64,000 nt of DNA from Streptococcus infantis (GTDB taxonomy: Bacteria; Bacillota; Bacilli; Lactobacillales; Streptococcaceae): contig NZ_JYGT01000009.1 of NCBI RefSeq assembly GCF_000960085.1, forward strand, positions 124,001 through 188,000. Reading direction: 5' to 3'. The notes beneath the pieces are model-generated. The model saw only the letters and a program-made list of their open reading frames with translations. It had not been told where the DNA came from and did no database searches. Positions within the stretch are counted from its first letter, which is position 1; each line of letters begins with the position of its first letter. A program made the translations under genes and the position numbers. This document shows positions 25,623 to 35,996 of this stretch, one piece after another.

Positions 25623-26846
25623 ATGAAACGTTCATTCGACTCTAGGGTCGATTATAGTTTAATATTACCAGTGTTTTGTTTATTGGTAATTGGAGTTGTA
25701 GCGATTTATATAGCAGTTAGTCATGATTACCCAAAAAATGTTTGGCCTATACTTGGACAACAACTGGCATGGATAGCCCTAGGGATTATCTTCAGTTTTG
25801 TAGTCATGTTTTTTAACACAAAATTTTTATGGCAGTCCACCCCCTATCTATATGGTCTTGGTCTAGCCTTGATGGTCTTACCCTTGATCTTCTATAATCC
25901 AAGTTTGGTAGCTGCAACAGGTGCAAAAAACTGGGTATCAATCGGTGGTTATACGCTTTTTCAACCTTCCGAATTCATGAAGATATCTTACATCTTGATG
26001 CTGGCTTATGTGATTGTAACCTTCACTAAAAAATACAAGGACAAAGCACGGACCATCGGTTTAGATTTCCTTTTGATTCTTTGGATGATCGTTTTCACGA
26101 TTCCAGTTTTAGTGTTACTAGCCTTACAAAGTGACCTTGGAACGGCAATGGTTTTTGTTGCGATCTTTGCAGGTCTTGTCTTGTTGTCAGGTGTTTCTTG
26201 GAAGATTATCATTCCAGTCTTTGTAACAGTTGTGTCAGCCATTACAGGATTTTTAGCCATCTTCATTACAAAGGATGGGCGTGCCTTTCTGCACCAACTT
26301 GGTATGCCGACTTATCAGATTAACCGTATCTTGGCTTGGCTCAATCCCTTTGATTATGCTCAAACAACTACCTATCAACAGGCACAAGGTCAAATTGCCA
26401 TCGGTAGTGGTGGAGTATTTGGTCAAGGCTTTAACGTGTCCAATCTCCTCATTCCAGTCCGTGAGAGTGACATGATCTTCACAGTTATCGCTGAAGATTT
26501 TGGTTTTATTGGTTCAGTAGTAGTGATTGCACTCTATCTGCTCCTCATCTATCGCATGTTAAAGATTACTCTCAAATCTAACAATCAATTTTACACCTAT
26601 ATCTCAACTGGATTTATCATGATGCTCTTGTTTCACATCTTTGAGAATATCGGTGCGGTAACAGGACTCCTTCCTCTAACAGGGATCCCTTTGCCTTTTA
26701 TTTCCCAAGGGGGATCAGCCATTATCAGTAATCTCATCGGTGTTGGTCTTCTTTTATCGATGAGCTACCAAACACACCTAGCTGATGAAAAGAGTGGTCG
26801 AACAAAATTTAAACGTAAAAAGGTTGTCCTAAAAAAAGTAAAATAA
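25623..26846 (+). CDS. rodA: Rod-shape/elongation peptidoglycan polymerase RodA
   Basis: SEDS-family glycosyltransferase that polymerises lipid II during peripheral wall growth. The 407 residues have ten membrane helices and the family signatures TGAKNWVSIGGYTLFQPSEFMKISYI, LLALQSDLGTAMVF, NRILAWLNPFDYAQTTTYQQ, and the C-terminal GLLPLTGIPLPFISQGGSA. The start is ATG 25623 with AAGGAGG 5 bases ahead; an ATG at 25608 lies before that site and is rejected. It follows dinG closely (32 bases) and precedes a DJ-1 gene by 10 bases, so partial co-transcription is likely. Confidence 0.95.
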   Translation: MKRSFDSRVDYSLILPVFCLLVIGVVAIYIAVSHDYPKNVWPILGQQLAWIALGIIFSFVVMFFNTKFLWQSTPYLYGLGLALMVLPLIFYNPSLVAATGAKNWVSIGGYTLFQPSEFMKISYILMLAYVIVTFTKKYKDKARTIGLDFLLILWMIVFTIPVLVLLALQSDLGTAMVFVAIFAGLVLLSGVSWKIIIPVFVTVVSAITGFLAIFITKDGRAFLHQLGMPTYQINRILAWLNPFDYAQTTTYQQAQGQIAIGSGGVFGQGFNVSNLLIPVRESDMIFTVIAEDFGFIGSVVVIALYLLLIYRMLKITLKSNNQFYTYISTGFIMMLLFHIFENIGAVTGLLPLTGIPLPFISQGGSAIISNLIGVGLLLSMSYQTHLADEKSGRTKFKRKKVVLKKVK

Positions 26847-26856
26847 GGAGGTCACT

Positions 26857-27405
26857 ATGCCTAAAGTTGCAGTTATCCTAGCGAATGGTTTTGAAGAAAT
26901 CGAAGCCCTGACAGTCGTAGACGTCTTGCGTCGTGCAAATATTACCTGTCATATGGTCGGATTTGATGAAAAAGTGACAGGTTCACATGCTATTCAAGTT
27001 CAAGCTGATCGTGTATTTAACGGTGATTTATCTGATTATGACATGATTGTCCTTCCAGGAGGCATGCCTGGTTCTGCCCACTTGCGGGACAATGAGTCGC
27101 TAATCTCTGAACTCCAAAAATTTAATCAAGGTGGGAAAAAGCTAGCAGCCATCTGTGCAGCACCAATTGCTTTAAATCGGGCAGGCCTACTTGAAGGAAA
27201 AAACTTCACCTGCTACGATGGTGTTCAAGAACAAATTGCTGACGGTCACTACCATAAAGAAACAGTCGTTGTAGATGGCAATATCATTACGAGCCGTGGT
27301 CCAGCAACAGCTTTGGCTTTTGCCTATCACTTAGTTGATACGCTTGGCGGAGATGCGGAATCTCTGAGAAATGGGATGCTCTATACAGACGTATTTGAAA
27401 AATAA
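26857..27405 (+). CDS. DJ-1/PfpI family protein (ThiJ-like)
   Basis: A 182-residue protein of the DJ-1 superfamily. It shows the conserved N-terminal VAVILANGFEEIEALTVVDVLRRA with the acidic Glu, the nucleophile elbow AAICAAPIAL (Cys about residue 106) and ITSRGPATALAFAYHLVD. Family members act as glyoxalases, deglycases or chaperones; older annotation as a thiazole monophosphate enzyme is unsupported. AAGGAGGTCACT precedes the ATG. It is probably read through from rodA and ends at a terminator. Confidence 0.9.
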   Translation: MPKVAVILANGFEEIEALTVVDVLRRANITCHMVGFDEKVTGSHAIQVQADRVFNGDLSDYDMIVLPGGMPGSAHLRDNESLISELQKFNQGGKKLAAICAAPIALNRAGLLEGKNFTCYDGVQEQIADGHYHKETVVVDGNIITSRGPATALAFAYHLVDTLGGDAESLRNGMLYTDVFEK

Positions 27406-27415
27406 TAAGGAAACT

Positions 27416-27456
27416 GAGAAGGATCTTTCTTACTTGAGAAGATTCTTCTCTTTTTT
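27416..27456 (+). terminator. Terminator of dinG-rodA-DJ-1 block
   Basis: GAGAAGGATCT pairs with AGAAGATTCTTCTC around TTCTTACTTG, followed by TTTTTT. Confidence 0.7.
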
Positions 27457-27498
27457 AATGTCAAAAACAAGCTAAACGTCGCTTTTTTCGTAAAAAAA

Positions 27499-27514
27499 TG
27501 CTATAATGAAGGGT
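27499..27514 (+). promoter_or_regulatory. Promoter of HAD-gyrB unit, leaderless
   Basis: An extended -10 box TGCTATAAT (27499-27507) ends 7 bases before the ATG at 27515. No good -35 is visible. GAAGGG lies only 1-2 bases before ATG, too close to act as a ribosome site. Confidence 0.62.
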
Positions 27515-30039
<2,525 letters not shown>

Positions 30040-30119
30040 AAAAATTGGGAAATAGTTCCCAAGGCTTGAAAAATATGATATAATCATTACAATTGTGTCA
30101 AGTATAAAAGGAGTTTGAT

Positions 30120-31847
30120 ATGTCAGATAATCAGTTGATTATTACCTTGATTGGAATTGCAGTTCTGCTTCTGATTGCCTTTGCAGTAGCAATTTTGCTT
30201 CGTAAACGTAATGTAAGTAGACTTGCAACATTAGAAGAAAGAAAAGAAGAACTTTATAACCTTCCTGTGAATGACGAGGTGGATGCTGTAAAAAACATGC
30301 ATCTGATTGGTCAAAGTCAGATTGCTTTTAGAGAATGGAATCAGAAATGGGTAGATTTATCCCTCAACTCTTTTGCGGATATTGAGAATAACCTCTTTGA
30401 AGCTGAAGGTTACAATAGTTCATTCCGTTTTTTAAAGGCAAAACACCAGATTGATCAAATTGAAAGTCAAATCAAACTCGTTGAAGAAGATATTACGGAA
30501 ATTCGTAATGCTTTGTCTGATTTGGAAAAACAAGAATCAAAAAATAGTGGACGAGTATTACATGCTCTAGATTTATTTGAAAAACTACAAAATACAGTAG
30601 CAGAAGATTCTGAAAAATATGGTCAAGCTCTTCCAGAAATTGAAAAACAATTGGAAAACATCCAATCTGAGTTTTCTCAATTTGTAACCTTGAATTCATC
30701 AGGGGATCCGGTTGAAGCAGCAGGTATTTTGGATAACGCTGAAAATCATATTCTTGCGTTGACACATATCGTTGAAAGAATTCCAGCGATTGTGACCAAA
30801 CTTACTAGTGAATTGCCAGATCAGCTTGAAGATTTAGAAGCTGGTTACCGTAAACTTTTAGATGAGAATTATCATTTCTCTGAAACAGATATCGAATCTC
30901 GTCTTCAACTTCTCTATGAAGCCTTAAAAAACAATCACGAGAATATTCGCAAGTTAGAATTGGACAATGCAGAGTATGAAAATACTCAAATCCAAGAAGA
31001 AATCAATGCGCTTTATGATATTTTCACTCGTGAAATTGAAGCTCATAAAGCATTCGAGAAGTTGGTAACTACCTTACCTACCTATCTTCAACACTTGAAA
31101 GAAAACAATCAAGTTTTGGTTAAAGATATCGAACGTCTTGGAAAAACTTACTTGATTTCAGAAAGTGATGTGAATCGAGTTCGTCGCCTGCAAGCAGATA
31201 TTGCAGCCTTGAACACTACAATCGAAGAATTGACAAACGACCAATCAGAAGTTTCAGAAGCATACTCAGTCTTGCAAGAACGTTTGGAAAATCTCCAATC
31301 TACTTTGAAAGATATTGAAGATGACCAAATCGGTGTCAGCGAACGTCTTGTTCAGATCGAAAAAGACGATATCAATGCTCGCCAAAAAGCAAATGTATAC
31401 GTCAATCGTCTCCATACGATTAAACGCTATATGGAAAAGAGAAATCTTCCAGGAATTCCACAAAAATTCTTGAAACTCTTCTTTGATGCAAGTCATAGTA
31501 CAGAAGACTTGATGGCTGAGTTGGAACAAGCGCAAGTAAATATTGAATCTGTCAATCGTATTCTTGAGATTGCAACAAATGATATGAACATGTTGGAAGA
31601 AGAAGCATACAGTATCGTTCAAAATGCAACATTGACAGAACAATTGCTTCAATATTCTAACCGTTATAGATCATTTGATGATCGTATTCAACAAGCTTTC
31701 CAAGAAGCTTTGAATATCTTCGAAACAACTTTTGATTACCAAGCATCTTTCGAAAAAATCTCTCAAGCTTTAGAAGTCGCTGAGCCAGGAGTATCCAGTC
31801 GTTTCGTTACTTCCTATGAGAAAACAAGAGAAAGTATTCGTTTCTAA
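30120..31847 (+). CDS. ezrA: Septation ring formation regulator EzrA
   Basis: Membrane-anchored cell-division protein that modulates FtsZ ring assembly and links it to wall synthesis. The 575 residues start with one membrane helix (about residues 6-26, IITLIGIAVLLLIAFAVAILL) with the N terminus outside. A long coiled-coil, spectrin-like cytoplasmic part follows, rich in E, L, Q and K. Length and end (SFEKISQALEVAEPGVSSRF...) fit the family. AAGGAG lies 7 bases before the ATG, and TATAAT lies at about 30076. A terminator follows. Confidence 0.95.
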   Translation: MSDNQLIITLIGIAVLLLIAFAVAILLRKRNVSRLATLEERKEELYNLPVNDEVDAVKNMHLIGQSQIAFREWNQKWVDLSLNSFADIENNLFEAEGYNSSFRFLKAKHQIDQIESQIKLVEEDITEIRNALSDLEKQESKNSGRVLHALDLFEKLQNTVAEDSEKYGQALPEIEKQLENIQSEFSQFVTLNSSGDPVEAAGILDNAENHILALTHIVERIPAIVTKLTSELPDQLEDLEAGYRKLLDENYHFSETDIESRLQLLYEALKNNHENIRKLELDNAEYENTQIQEEINALYDIFTREIEAHKAFEKLVTTLPTYLQHLKENNQVLVKDIERLGKTYLISESDVNRVRRLQADIAALNTTIEELTNDQSEVSEAYSVLQERLENLQSTLKDIEDDQIGVSERLVQIEKDDINARQKANVYVNRLHTIKRYMEKRNLPGIPQKFLKLFFDASHSTEDLMAELEQAQVNIESVNRILEIATNDMNMLEEEAYSIVQNATLTEQLLQYSNRYRSFDDRIQQAFQEALNIFETTFDYQASFEKISQALEVAEPGVSSRFVTSYEKTRESIRF

Positions 31848-31852
31848 TCTTT

Positions 31853-31886
31853 AAAAGAACCCTAGAATTAGCTAGGGTTCTTTTGC
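31853..31886 (+). terminator. Terminator of ezrA
   Basis: AAAAGAACCCTAG (31853-31865) pairs with CTAGGGTTCTTTT (31872-31884). Confidence 0.9.
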
Positions 31887-31927
31887 TTGTCTTTTCCTAT
31901 AAAAAAAGACTTTCTTCAATATTTTCA

Positions 31928-31962
31928 TTGAAATTATAGCTCTGATTTGATATGATAAAACT
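31928..31962 (+). promoter_or_regulatory. pgdA promoter giving a leaderless transcript
   Basis: TTGAAA (31928-31933), 17 bases, TATGAT (31951-31956) with an extended TG. The ATG is at 31963, exactly 6 bases after the -10. There is no Shine-Dalgarno site between them. Confidence 0.78.
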
Positions 31963-33354
31963 ATGACAAAAAAGAGATCATTTCAAAAGACAGTTAAGAA
32001 GGAAAATAATAAAAAATTAGGAATCCTTGTGTTGCTTTTGTTCTTCACAATGTTGGCGCTCGGTAGTGTGATTACATATAAAGTGCTAAGTAAACAAGTC
32101 TTTGAACAGAAAATTGAGAGCCTCAAGAAGGAAAAAGATGACGCCTACTCACAGGGGAGTCAAAAAGAGCATTTCCGCAAGGAAAAATCAGAGATTATCA
32201 CCTATTATCCAATGGTTGGAGATAGTGTTATCTCCTCTGTTAAGAATGAGATTATAAAGGATATCACTGACAAGGTAGAGGGAAAGGATCAATTGATTTT
32301 TTATTACTCAGAAAAAGGGGACTCCTCTTTAACTGGAGTTGAAAATCGATTAATTAAAAAGCAGACTTTTGACATCGCAAATTCGAATGTCGTCGAATTA
32401 GAAAATACCACACTCAATCAGCTTTATCTAAAAGAGAATGGCTCCGTCTTTACACTGGATCAACTTTTCACAGATACAAGCAAAGCCAAGGAAAAATTAT
32501 TCGAAGATCTTAAATCTACTCTTCAGGATAAAAAAGTAGAGCAATCGGTTGTGGATCAAATTTCAGCTGATTTCTCAGCAGCAGAATTAACAACTTGGAA
32601 ATTTGCTTATAAAGATAGCCAATTGGTTCTTTATCCAGTCAAAGCAACGGCTAATGTTGAAGAAATAGCGATGCCTATTTCAGACTTCTTTGATTTTATT
32701 CAGACATCCTATCTAACAGAAAAAGATGCTGAACTCTATAAAAAAGTTCAAGCGGAAAAACATAAAAAAGTTGTAGCCTTAACCTTTGATGATGGTCCTG
32801 ATGGCAATACAACACCACAAGCCTTGGATATTTTAGCTAAGTACAAAATAAAAGCAACCTTCTTTGTACAAGGAAAGAATATTGCAGGCAATGAGTCAAT
32901 CCTTAAACGTATGCAGTCTGAAGGCCATGAAGTTGGAAACCATAGTTGGAATCATCCAATTTTAACAAAACTGTCATTGGAAGATGCCAAGCAACAGCTC
33001 ACGGATACAGAAGATGCTATTACAAAAGTTCTTGGGAAAAGCTCTAAATTGATGCGTCCACCGTATGGTGCCATTTCAGATGATATCCGCAACAGCCTGG
33101 ATTTAAGCTTTATTATGTGGGATGTCGATAGTTTGGACTGGAAGAGCAAGAATGAAGCTGCTATTTTAACTGAGATTCAACGTCAGACGACTGATGGTTC
33201 TATTATCCTCATGCATGATATTCATCAGACGTCGGTAAATTCACTACCAAGGGTTATCGAGTATTTGCAAGGACAAGGCTATAGCTTTGTGACTGTATCA
33301 GAACTACTCAATATAGGTTTGAAACCACATGGTATTTATTATTCTCGTAACTAA
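31963..33354 (+). CDS. pgdA: Peptidoglycan N-acetylglucosamine deacetylase
   Basis: Removes acetyl groups from GlcNAc in the wall, giving lysozyme resistance. The 463 residues equal the pneumococcal enzyme length. A membrane anchor lies at about residues 20-42, then a linker and a middle domain. The polysaccharide deacetylase (NodB) domain has [10 protein letters not shown] near 273-280 (catalytic Asp pair), the metal-binding HSWNHP near 326-331, RPPYGAIS and LMHDIHQTS. The start is ATG 31963; no ribosome site precedes it, in line with a leaderless message. It is monocistronic. Confidence 0.96.
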   Translation: MTKKRSFQKTVKKENNKKLGILVLLLFFTMLALGSVITYKVLSKQVFEQKIESLKKEKDDAYSQGSQKEHFRKEKSEIITYYPMVGDSVISSVKNEIIKDITDKVEGKDQLIFYYSEKGDSSLTGVENRLIKKQTFDIANSNVVELENTTLNQLYLKENGSVFTLDQLFTDTSKAKEKLFEDLKSTLQDKKVEQSVVDQISADFSAAELTTWKFAYKDSQLVLYPVKATANVEEIAMPISDFFDFIQTSYLTEKDAELYKKVQAEKHKKVVALTFDDGPDGNTTPQALDILAKYKIKATFFVQGKNIAGNESILKRMQSEGHEVGNHSWNHPILTKLSLEDAKQQLTDTEDAITKVLGKSSKLMRPPYGAISDDIRNSLDLSFIMWDVDSLDWKSKNEAAILTEIQRQTTDGSIILMHDIHQTSVNSLPRVIEYLQGQGYSFVTVSELLNIGLKPHGIYYSRN

Positions 33355-33399
33355 TAGTTGGAGTAAATTAAAATAATATAAAAAAAGATTATTTTTATC

Positions 33400-33428
33400 T
33401 TGACAAGTAGGGGAAAACTTGATATCAT
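33400..33428 (+). promoter_or_regulatory. infC operon promoter
   Basis: TTGACA (33400-33405), 17 bases, TATCAT (33423-33428). The predicted start is near 33434. Confidence 0.75.
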
Positions 33429-33433
33429 ATACA

Positions 33434-33563
33434 AGATGAGAAAAGCAGAAGTGAGAACTTCTCGCCTTGCGACTAACGTTGTCTGGCCCCTACAGATCAA
33501 GTTTCAGAAATGAAATATAATCATGTAGTGCGGATTTGCGTTAGCAAGTCCGCTCTTGTTTTT
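33434..33563 (+). promoter_or_regulatory. infC-rpmI-rplT leader with attenuator (L20-type)
   Basis: The leader carries small hairpins (GAAGTGAGAACTTC near 33449) and ends in a GC-rich terminator: GCGGATTTGC (33530-33539) pairs with GCAAGTCCGC (33544-33553), followed by CTTGTTTTT. Operons of this gene order in Firmicutes are attenuated by L20 binding to the leader; that mechanism here is inferred from gene order and the terminator. CCCCTAC (33487) and ATCAAGTTT (33496) complement segments at 33407 and 33415, but those lie upstream of the predicted start. Confidence 0.7.
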
Positions 33564-33591
33564 CTCTAAACTAAAAAAAGAGGTGAAAACC

Positions 33592-34113
33592 ATAGCAAAG
33601 CAAGACTTATTCATCAATGATGAAATTCGTGTACGCGAAGTTCGCTTAATCGGTCTTGAAGGTGAGCAATTGGGTATCAAACCACTAAGCGAAGCGCAAG
33701 CACTTGCGGATGAAGCTAACGTGGACTTGGTTCTCATTCAGCCTCAAGCTAAACCTCCTGTTGCGAAAATTATGGACTACGGTAAGTTCAAATTTGAGTA
33801 CCAGAAGAAGCAAAAAGAACAACGCAAGAAACAAAGTGTTGTGACCGTGAAAGAAGTTCGTTTGAGCCCAGTTATCGACAAGGGTGACTTCGAAACTAAA
33901 CTTCGCAATGCTCGCAAGTTCCTTGAAAAAGGGAACAAAGTGAAGGTTTCCATTCGATTTAAGGGTCGTATGATTACCCATAAAGAGATTGGTGCAAAAG
34001 TTTTAGCCGACTTCGCTGAAGCAACTCAAGATATTGCAATCATCGAACAGCGTGCTAAAATGGATGGTCGTCAAATGTTCATGCAGTTGGCGCCAGCAAC
34101 TGACAAAAAATAA
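33592..34113 (+). CDS. infC: Translation initiation factor IF-3, probable AUA start
   Basis: IF-3 keeps 30S subunits free and checks start codons. The 173 residues comprise the N domain ([23 protein letters not shown]), the linker [17 protein letters not shown] and the C domain ending [13 protein letters not shown]. No ATG, GTG or TTG lies at a proper distance from the clear AGAGGTG site (33579-33585). ATA at 33592 is 6 bases from it and in frame just before AKQDLF. infC is known to use rare starts (AUU in E. coli) for autoregulation, so AUA is the likely start. A TTG at 33556 would place the ribosome site inside the gene. First gene of the operon. Confidence 0.93.
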   Translation: MAKQDLFINDEIRVREVRLIGLEGEQLGIKPLSEAQALADEANVDLVLIQPQAKPPVAKIMDYGKFKFEYQKKQKEQRKKQSVVTVKEVRLSPVIDKGDFETKLRNARKFLEKGNKVKVSIRFKGRMITHKEIGAKVLADFAEATQDIAIIEQRAKMDGRQMFMQLAPATDKK

Positions 34114-34145
34114 TTGTCAGAAAGTTAAATAAAGGAGAAAAAATC

Positions 34146-34346
34146 ATGCCAAAACAAAAAACACACCGCGCATCAGCTAAACGTTTCAAACGTACAGGTT
34201 CTGGTGGACTTAAACGTTTCCGTGCTTATACATCTCACCGTTTCCACGGAAAAACTAAAAAACAACGTCGTCATCTTCGTAAAGCATCTATGGTGCATGC
34301 AGGAGATTTCAAACGTATCAAAGCAATGCTTACTCGCTTGAAATAA
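34146..34346 (+). CDS. rpmI: 50S ribosomal protein L35
   Basis: A 66-residue basic ribosomal protein with the family pattern [20 protein letters not shown] and [25 protein letters not shown] precedes the ATG. It sits between infC and rplT in the conserved operon, so its output depends on the infC leader. Length and both ends are normal. Confidence 0.98.
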   Translation: MPKQKTHRASAKRFKRTGSGGLKRFRAYTSHRFHGKTKKQRRHLRKASMVHAGDFKRIKAMLTRLK

Positions 34347-34396
34347 TCGCGTATTTGTAAGTAAACAATTCTAGGAAATATTTGGAGGAAATATAA

Positions 34397-34756
34397 ATGG
34401 CACGTGTTAAAGGTGGCGTTGTATCACGCAAACGTCGTAAACGTATTCTTAAATTAGCTAAAGGTTACTATGGAGCTAAACACATCTTGTTCCGTACTGC
34501 AAAAGAACAAGTAATGAACTCTTACTACTATGCATACCGTGACCGTCGTCAAAAGAAACGTGACTTCCGCAAATTGTGGATCACACGTATCAATGCGGCA
34601 GCTCGTATGAACGGACTTTCATACTCACAATTGATGCATGGTTTGAAATTGGCTGAGATCGAAGTTAACCGTAAAATGCTTGCTGACTTGGCTGTTAACG
34701 ATGCAGCAGCTTTCACAGCTCTTGCAGATGCAGCTAAAGCAAAACTTGGTAAATAA
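34397..34756 (+). CDS. rplT: 50S ribosomal protein L20
   Basis: A 119-residue early-assembly 23S rRNA-binding protein, normal length: [29 protein letters not shown] at the N terminus, then [20 protein letters not shown] and [13 protein letters not shown]. In Firmicutes L20 is also the repressor of its own operon. GGAGGAAATATAA precedes the ATG. It is the last gene of the operon and is followed by a strong terminator. Confidence 0.98.
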   Translation: MARVKGGVVSRKRRKRILKLAKGYYGAKHILFRTAKEQVMNSYYYAYRDRRQKKRDFRKLWITRINAAARMNGLSYSQLMHGLKLAEIEVNRKMLADLAVNDAAAFTALADAAKAKLGK

Positions 34757-34764
34757 TTATTCAT

Positions 34765-34797
34765 AAGACTGGTGCAAATTTGTCCCAGTCTTTTTTA
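34765..34797 (+). terminator. Terminator of infC-rpmI-rplT operon
   Basis: AAGACTGG (34765-34772) pairs with CCAGTCTT (34785-34792), followed by TTTT. Confidence 0.85.
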
Positions 34798-34813
34798 AAC
34801 AAAGGAGAAAAAT

Positions 34814-35194
34814 ATGGCTTCAAAAATGTTACATACTTGCTTGCGAGTAGAAAATCTTGAAAAATCAATTGCTTTTTACCAAGATGCTTTTGGATTTAAG
34901 GAATTACGTCGCAAGGATTTTCCAGACTATGCTTTTACGATTGTTTATCTAGGTCTTGACGGTGATGATTATGAATTGGAGTTGACTTACAACTATGATC
35001 ATGGGCCTTATGTTGTGGGTGACGGCTTTGCTCACATCGCTCTAAGTACACCTGACCTTGAAGCTCTTCACAAAGAACATAGCGAAAAAGGTTATGAAGT
35101 AACGGAACCTAAAGGACTTCCAGGTACTCAACCAAACTATTACTTTATCAAAGATCCAGATGGATACAAGGTAGAAGTGATTCGTGAAAAATAA
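34814..35194 (+). CDS. gloA: Lactoylglutathione lyase (glyoxalase I)
   Basis: Detoxifies methylglyoxal adducts. The 126 residues form a vicinal oxygen chelate fold with the four metal ligands in place: His in MLHTCLRVENLEKS, Glu in YELELTYNY, His in GFAHIALS and Glu in YKVEVIRE. FYQDAFGFKELRR is a family signature. AAAGGAGAAAAAT precedes the ATG. No own promoter is obvious, but the upstream operon terminator suggests separate transcription. Streptococci without glutathione synthesis may use an alternative thiol. Confidence 0.93.
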   Translation: MASKMLHTCLRVENLEKSIAFYQDAFGFKELRRKDFPDYAFTIVYLGLDGDDYELELTYNYDHGPYVVGDGFAHIALSTPDLEALHKEHSEKGYEVTEPKGLPGTQPNYYFIKDPDGYKVEVIREK

Positions 35195-35275
35195 TAAAAA
35201 CTCCTCATTTGTCAAATTGAGTTAGACAATTTCACCTGACTCAGAAAAACTTGATACGGAGTAGTGTAGGTCATT

Positions 35276-35342
35276 TATGTTAGTTTCTTTCAGACAAATG
35301 TGAGCGTTTGTCTGAGACTAACATAGATGGCTTTTTTCTATC
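35276..35342 (+). terminator. Two-part perfect hairpin after gloA, terminator-like
   Basis: TATGTTAGT (35276-35284) pairs with ACTAACATA (35317-35325), and TCAGACAAA (35290-35298) pairs with TTTGTCTGA (35307-35315). CTTTTTTCT follows 5 bases later. It is larger than the other terminators here. The preceding 80 bases (35195-35275) also hold a small AAATTG/CAATTT hairpin. Confidence 0.6.
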
Positions 35343-35404
35343 TAGCTTAATGTGACAAATTGGGCTATAATAAAGGTAATTAAACAAATTAGTGGGAGAA
35401 AAAA

Positions 35405-35839
35405 ATGTCAGACCAAAATCCAAATGTAGAGCTAAACAAAGAAGAAGATAAACTAATTGTAGAAAATAATTCGGTGGAAGATATGAAGAATGGTCCAAAA
35501 GCAGTCAAGAAACCCTCGGCTCTTCTATCTTTCTCATTTTATTTGGCGCTTACCTATATTCTTCTATTTATATCTCTTGCTTTAGTTGCTGGTCCATGGG
35601 GAATTGTATTCTTGATTTTTCTAGGTCCTAATTTAATTGCTTACGCTATAGCAACTGTCTTAACACAGATAGGAATCAAGAAAGTAAATAGAAATTTCTT
35701 GTATGCGAGTGCAGGATTTTATTTGCTTTCAGGACTTTTAGCATTCGACCCGGATTGGCAGATTTTTAGGATTTTTCCTTTTCTCTCCCTAGTTCTAGTT
35801 TTAATCGGTATATTTTTAACGAAAGATACAAGTAATTAA
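35405..35839 (+). CDS. Integral membrane protein, unknown function
   Basis: A 144-residue protein. A charged N-terminal region of about 40 residues is followed by four hydrophobic segments: SFYLALTYILLFISLALVAG, IVFLIFLGPNLIAYAIATVL, FLYASAGFYLLSGLLAF and FPFLSLVLVLIGIFL. The tail is short (TKDTSN). GTGGGAGAAAAA precedes the ATG, and TATAAT lies at about 35368. No recognisable motif. A hairpin at 35886 follows. Confidence 0.72.
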   Translation: MSDQNPNVELNKEEDKLIVENNSVEDMKNGPKAVKKPSALLSFSFYLALTYILLFISLALVAGPWGIVFLIFLGPNLIAYAIATVLTQIGIKKVNRNFLYASAGFYLLSGLLAFDPDWQIFRIFPFLSLVLVLIGIFLTKDTSN

Positions 35840-35885
35840 ATTAAAAAAGCTAGGCGCAACTCTTCTTTGAACTTATTTCATATCA

Positions 35886-35919
35886 TAAAACCATAGCCTT
35901 TAAGGCTGTGATTTTTTAG
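35886..35919 (+). terminator. Terminator upstream of dnaE
   Basis: CATAGCC pairs with GGCTGTG around TTTAA, flanked by AAAAC and ATTTTTT (35886-35917). Confidence 0.65.
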
Positions 35920-35996
35920 TTTGATAAGAACAAAAGTATCTGTTTTTCTATTTTTTAAATGGTATAATAGAGAAAGAATAAGGGAGGTGAGAAAGA

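Noticed and set aside
33407..33504. Long-range pairing GTAGGGG/CCCCTAC plus AAACTTGAT/ATCAAGTTT in the infC leader
   Set aside because: The left arm lies within or before the apparent promoter, so it would be absent from the main transcript; kept only as a remark.
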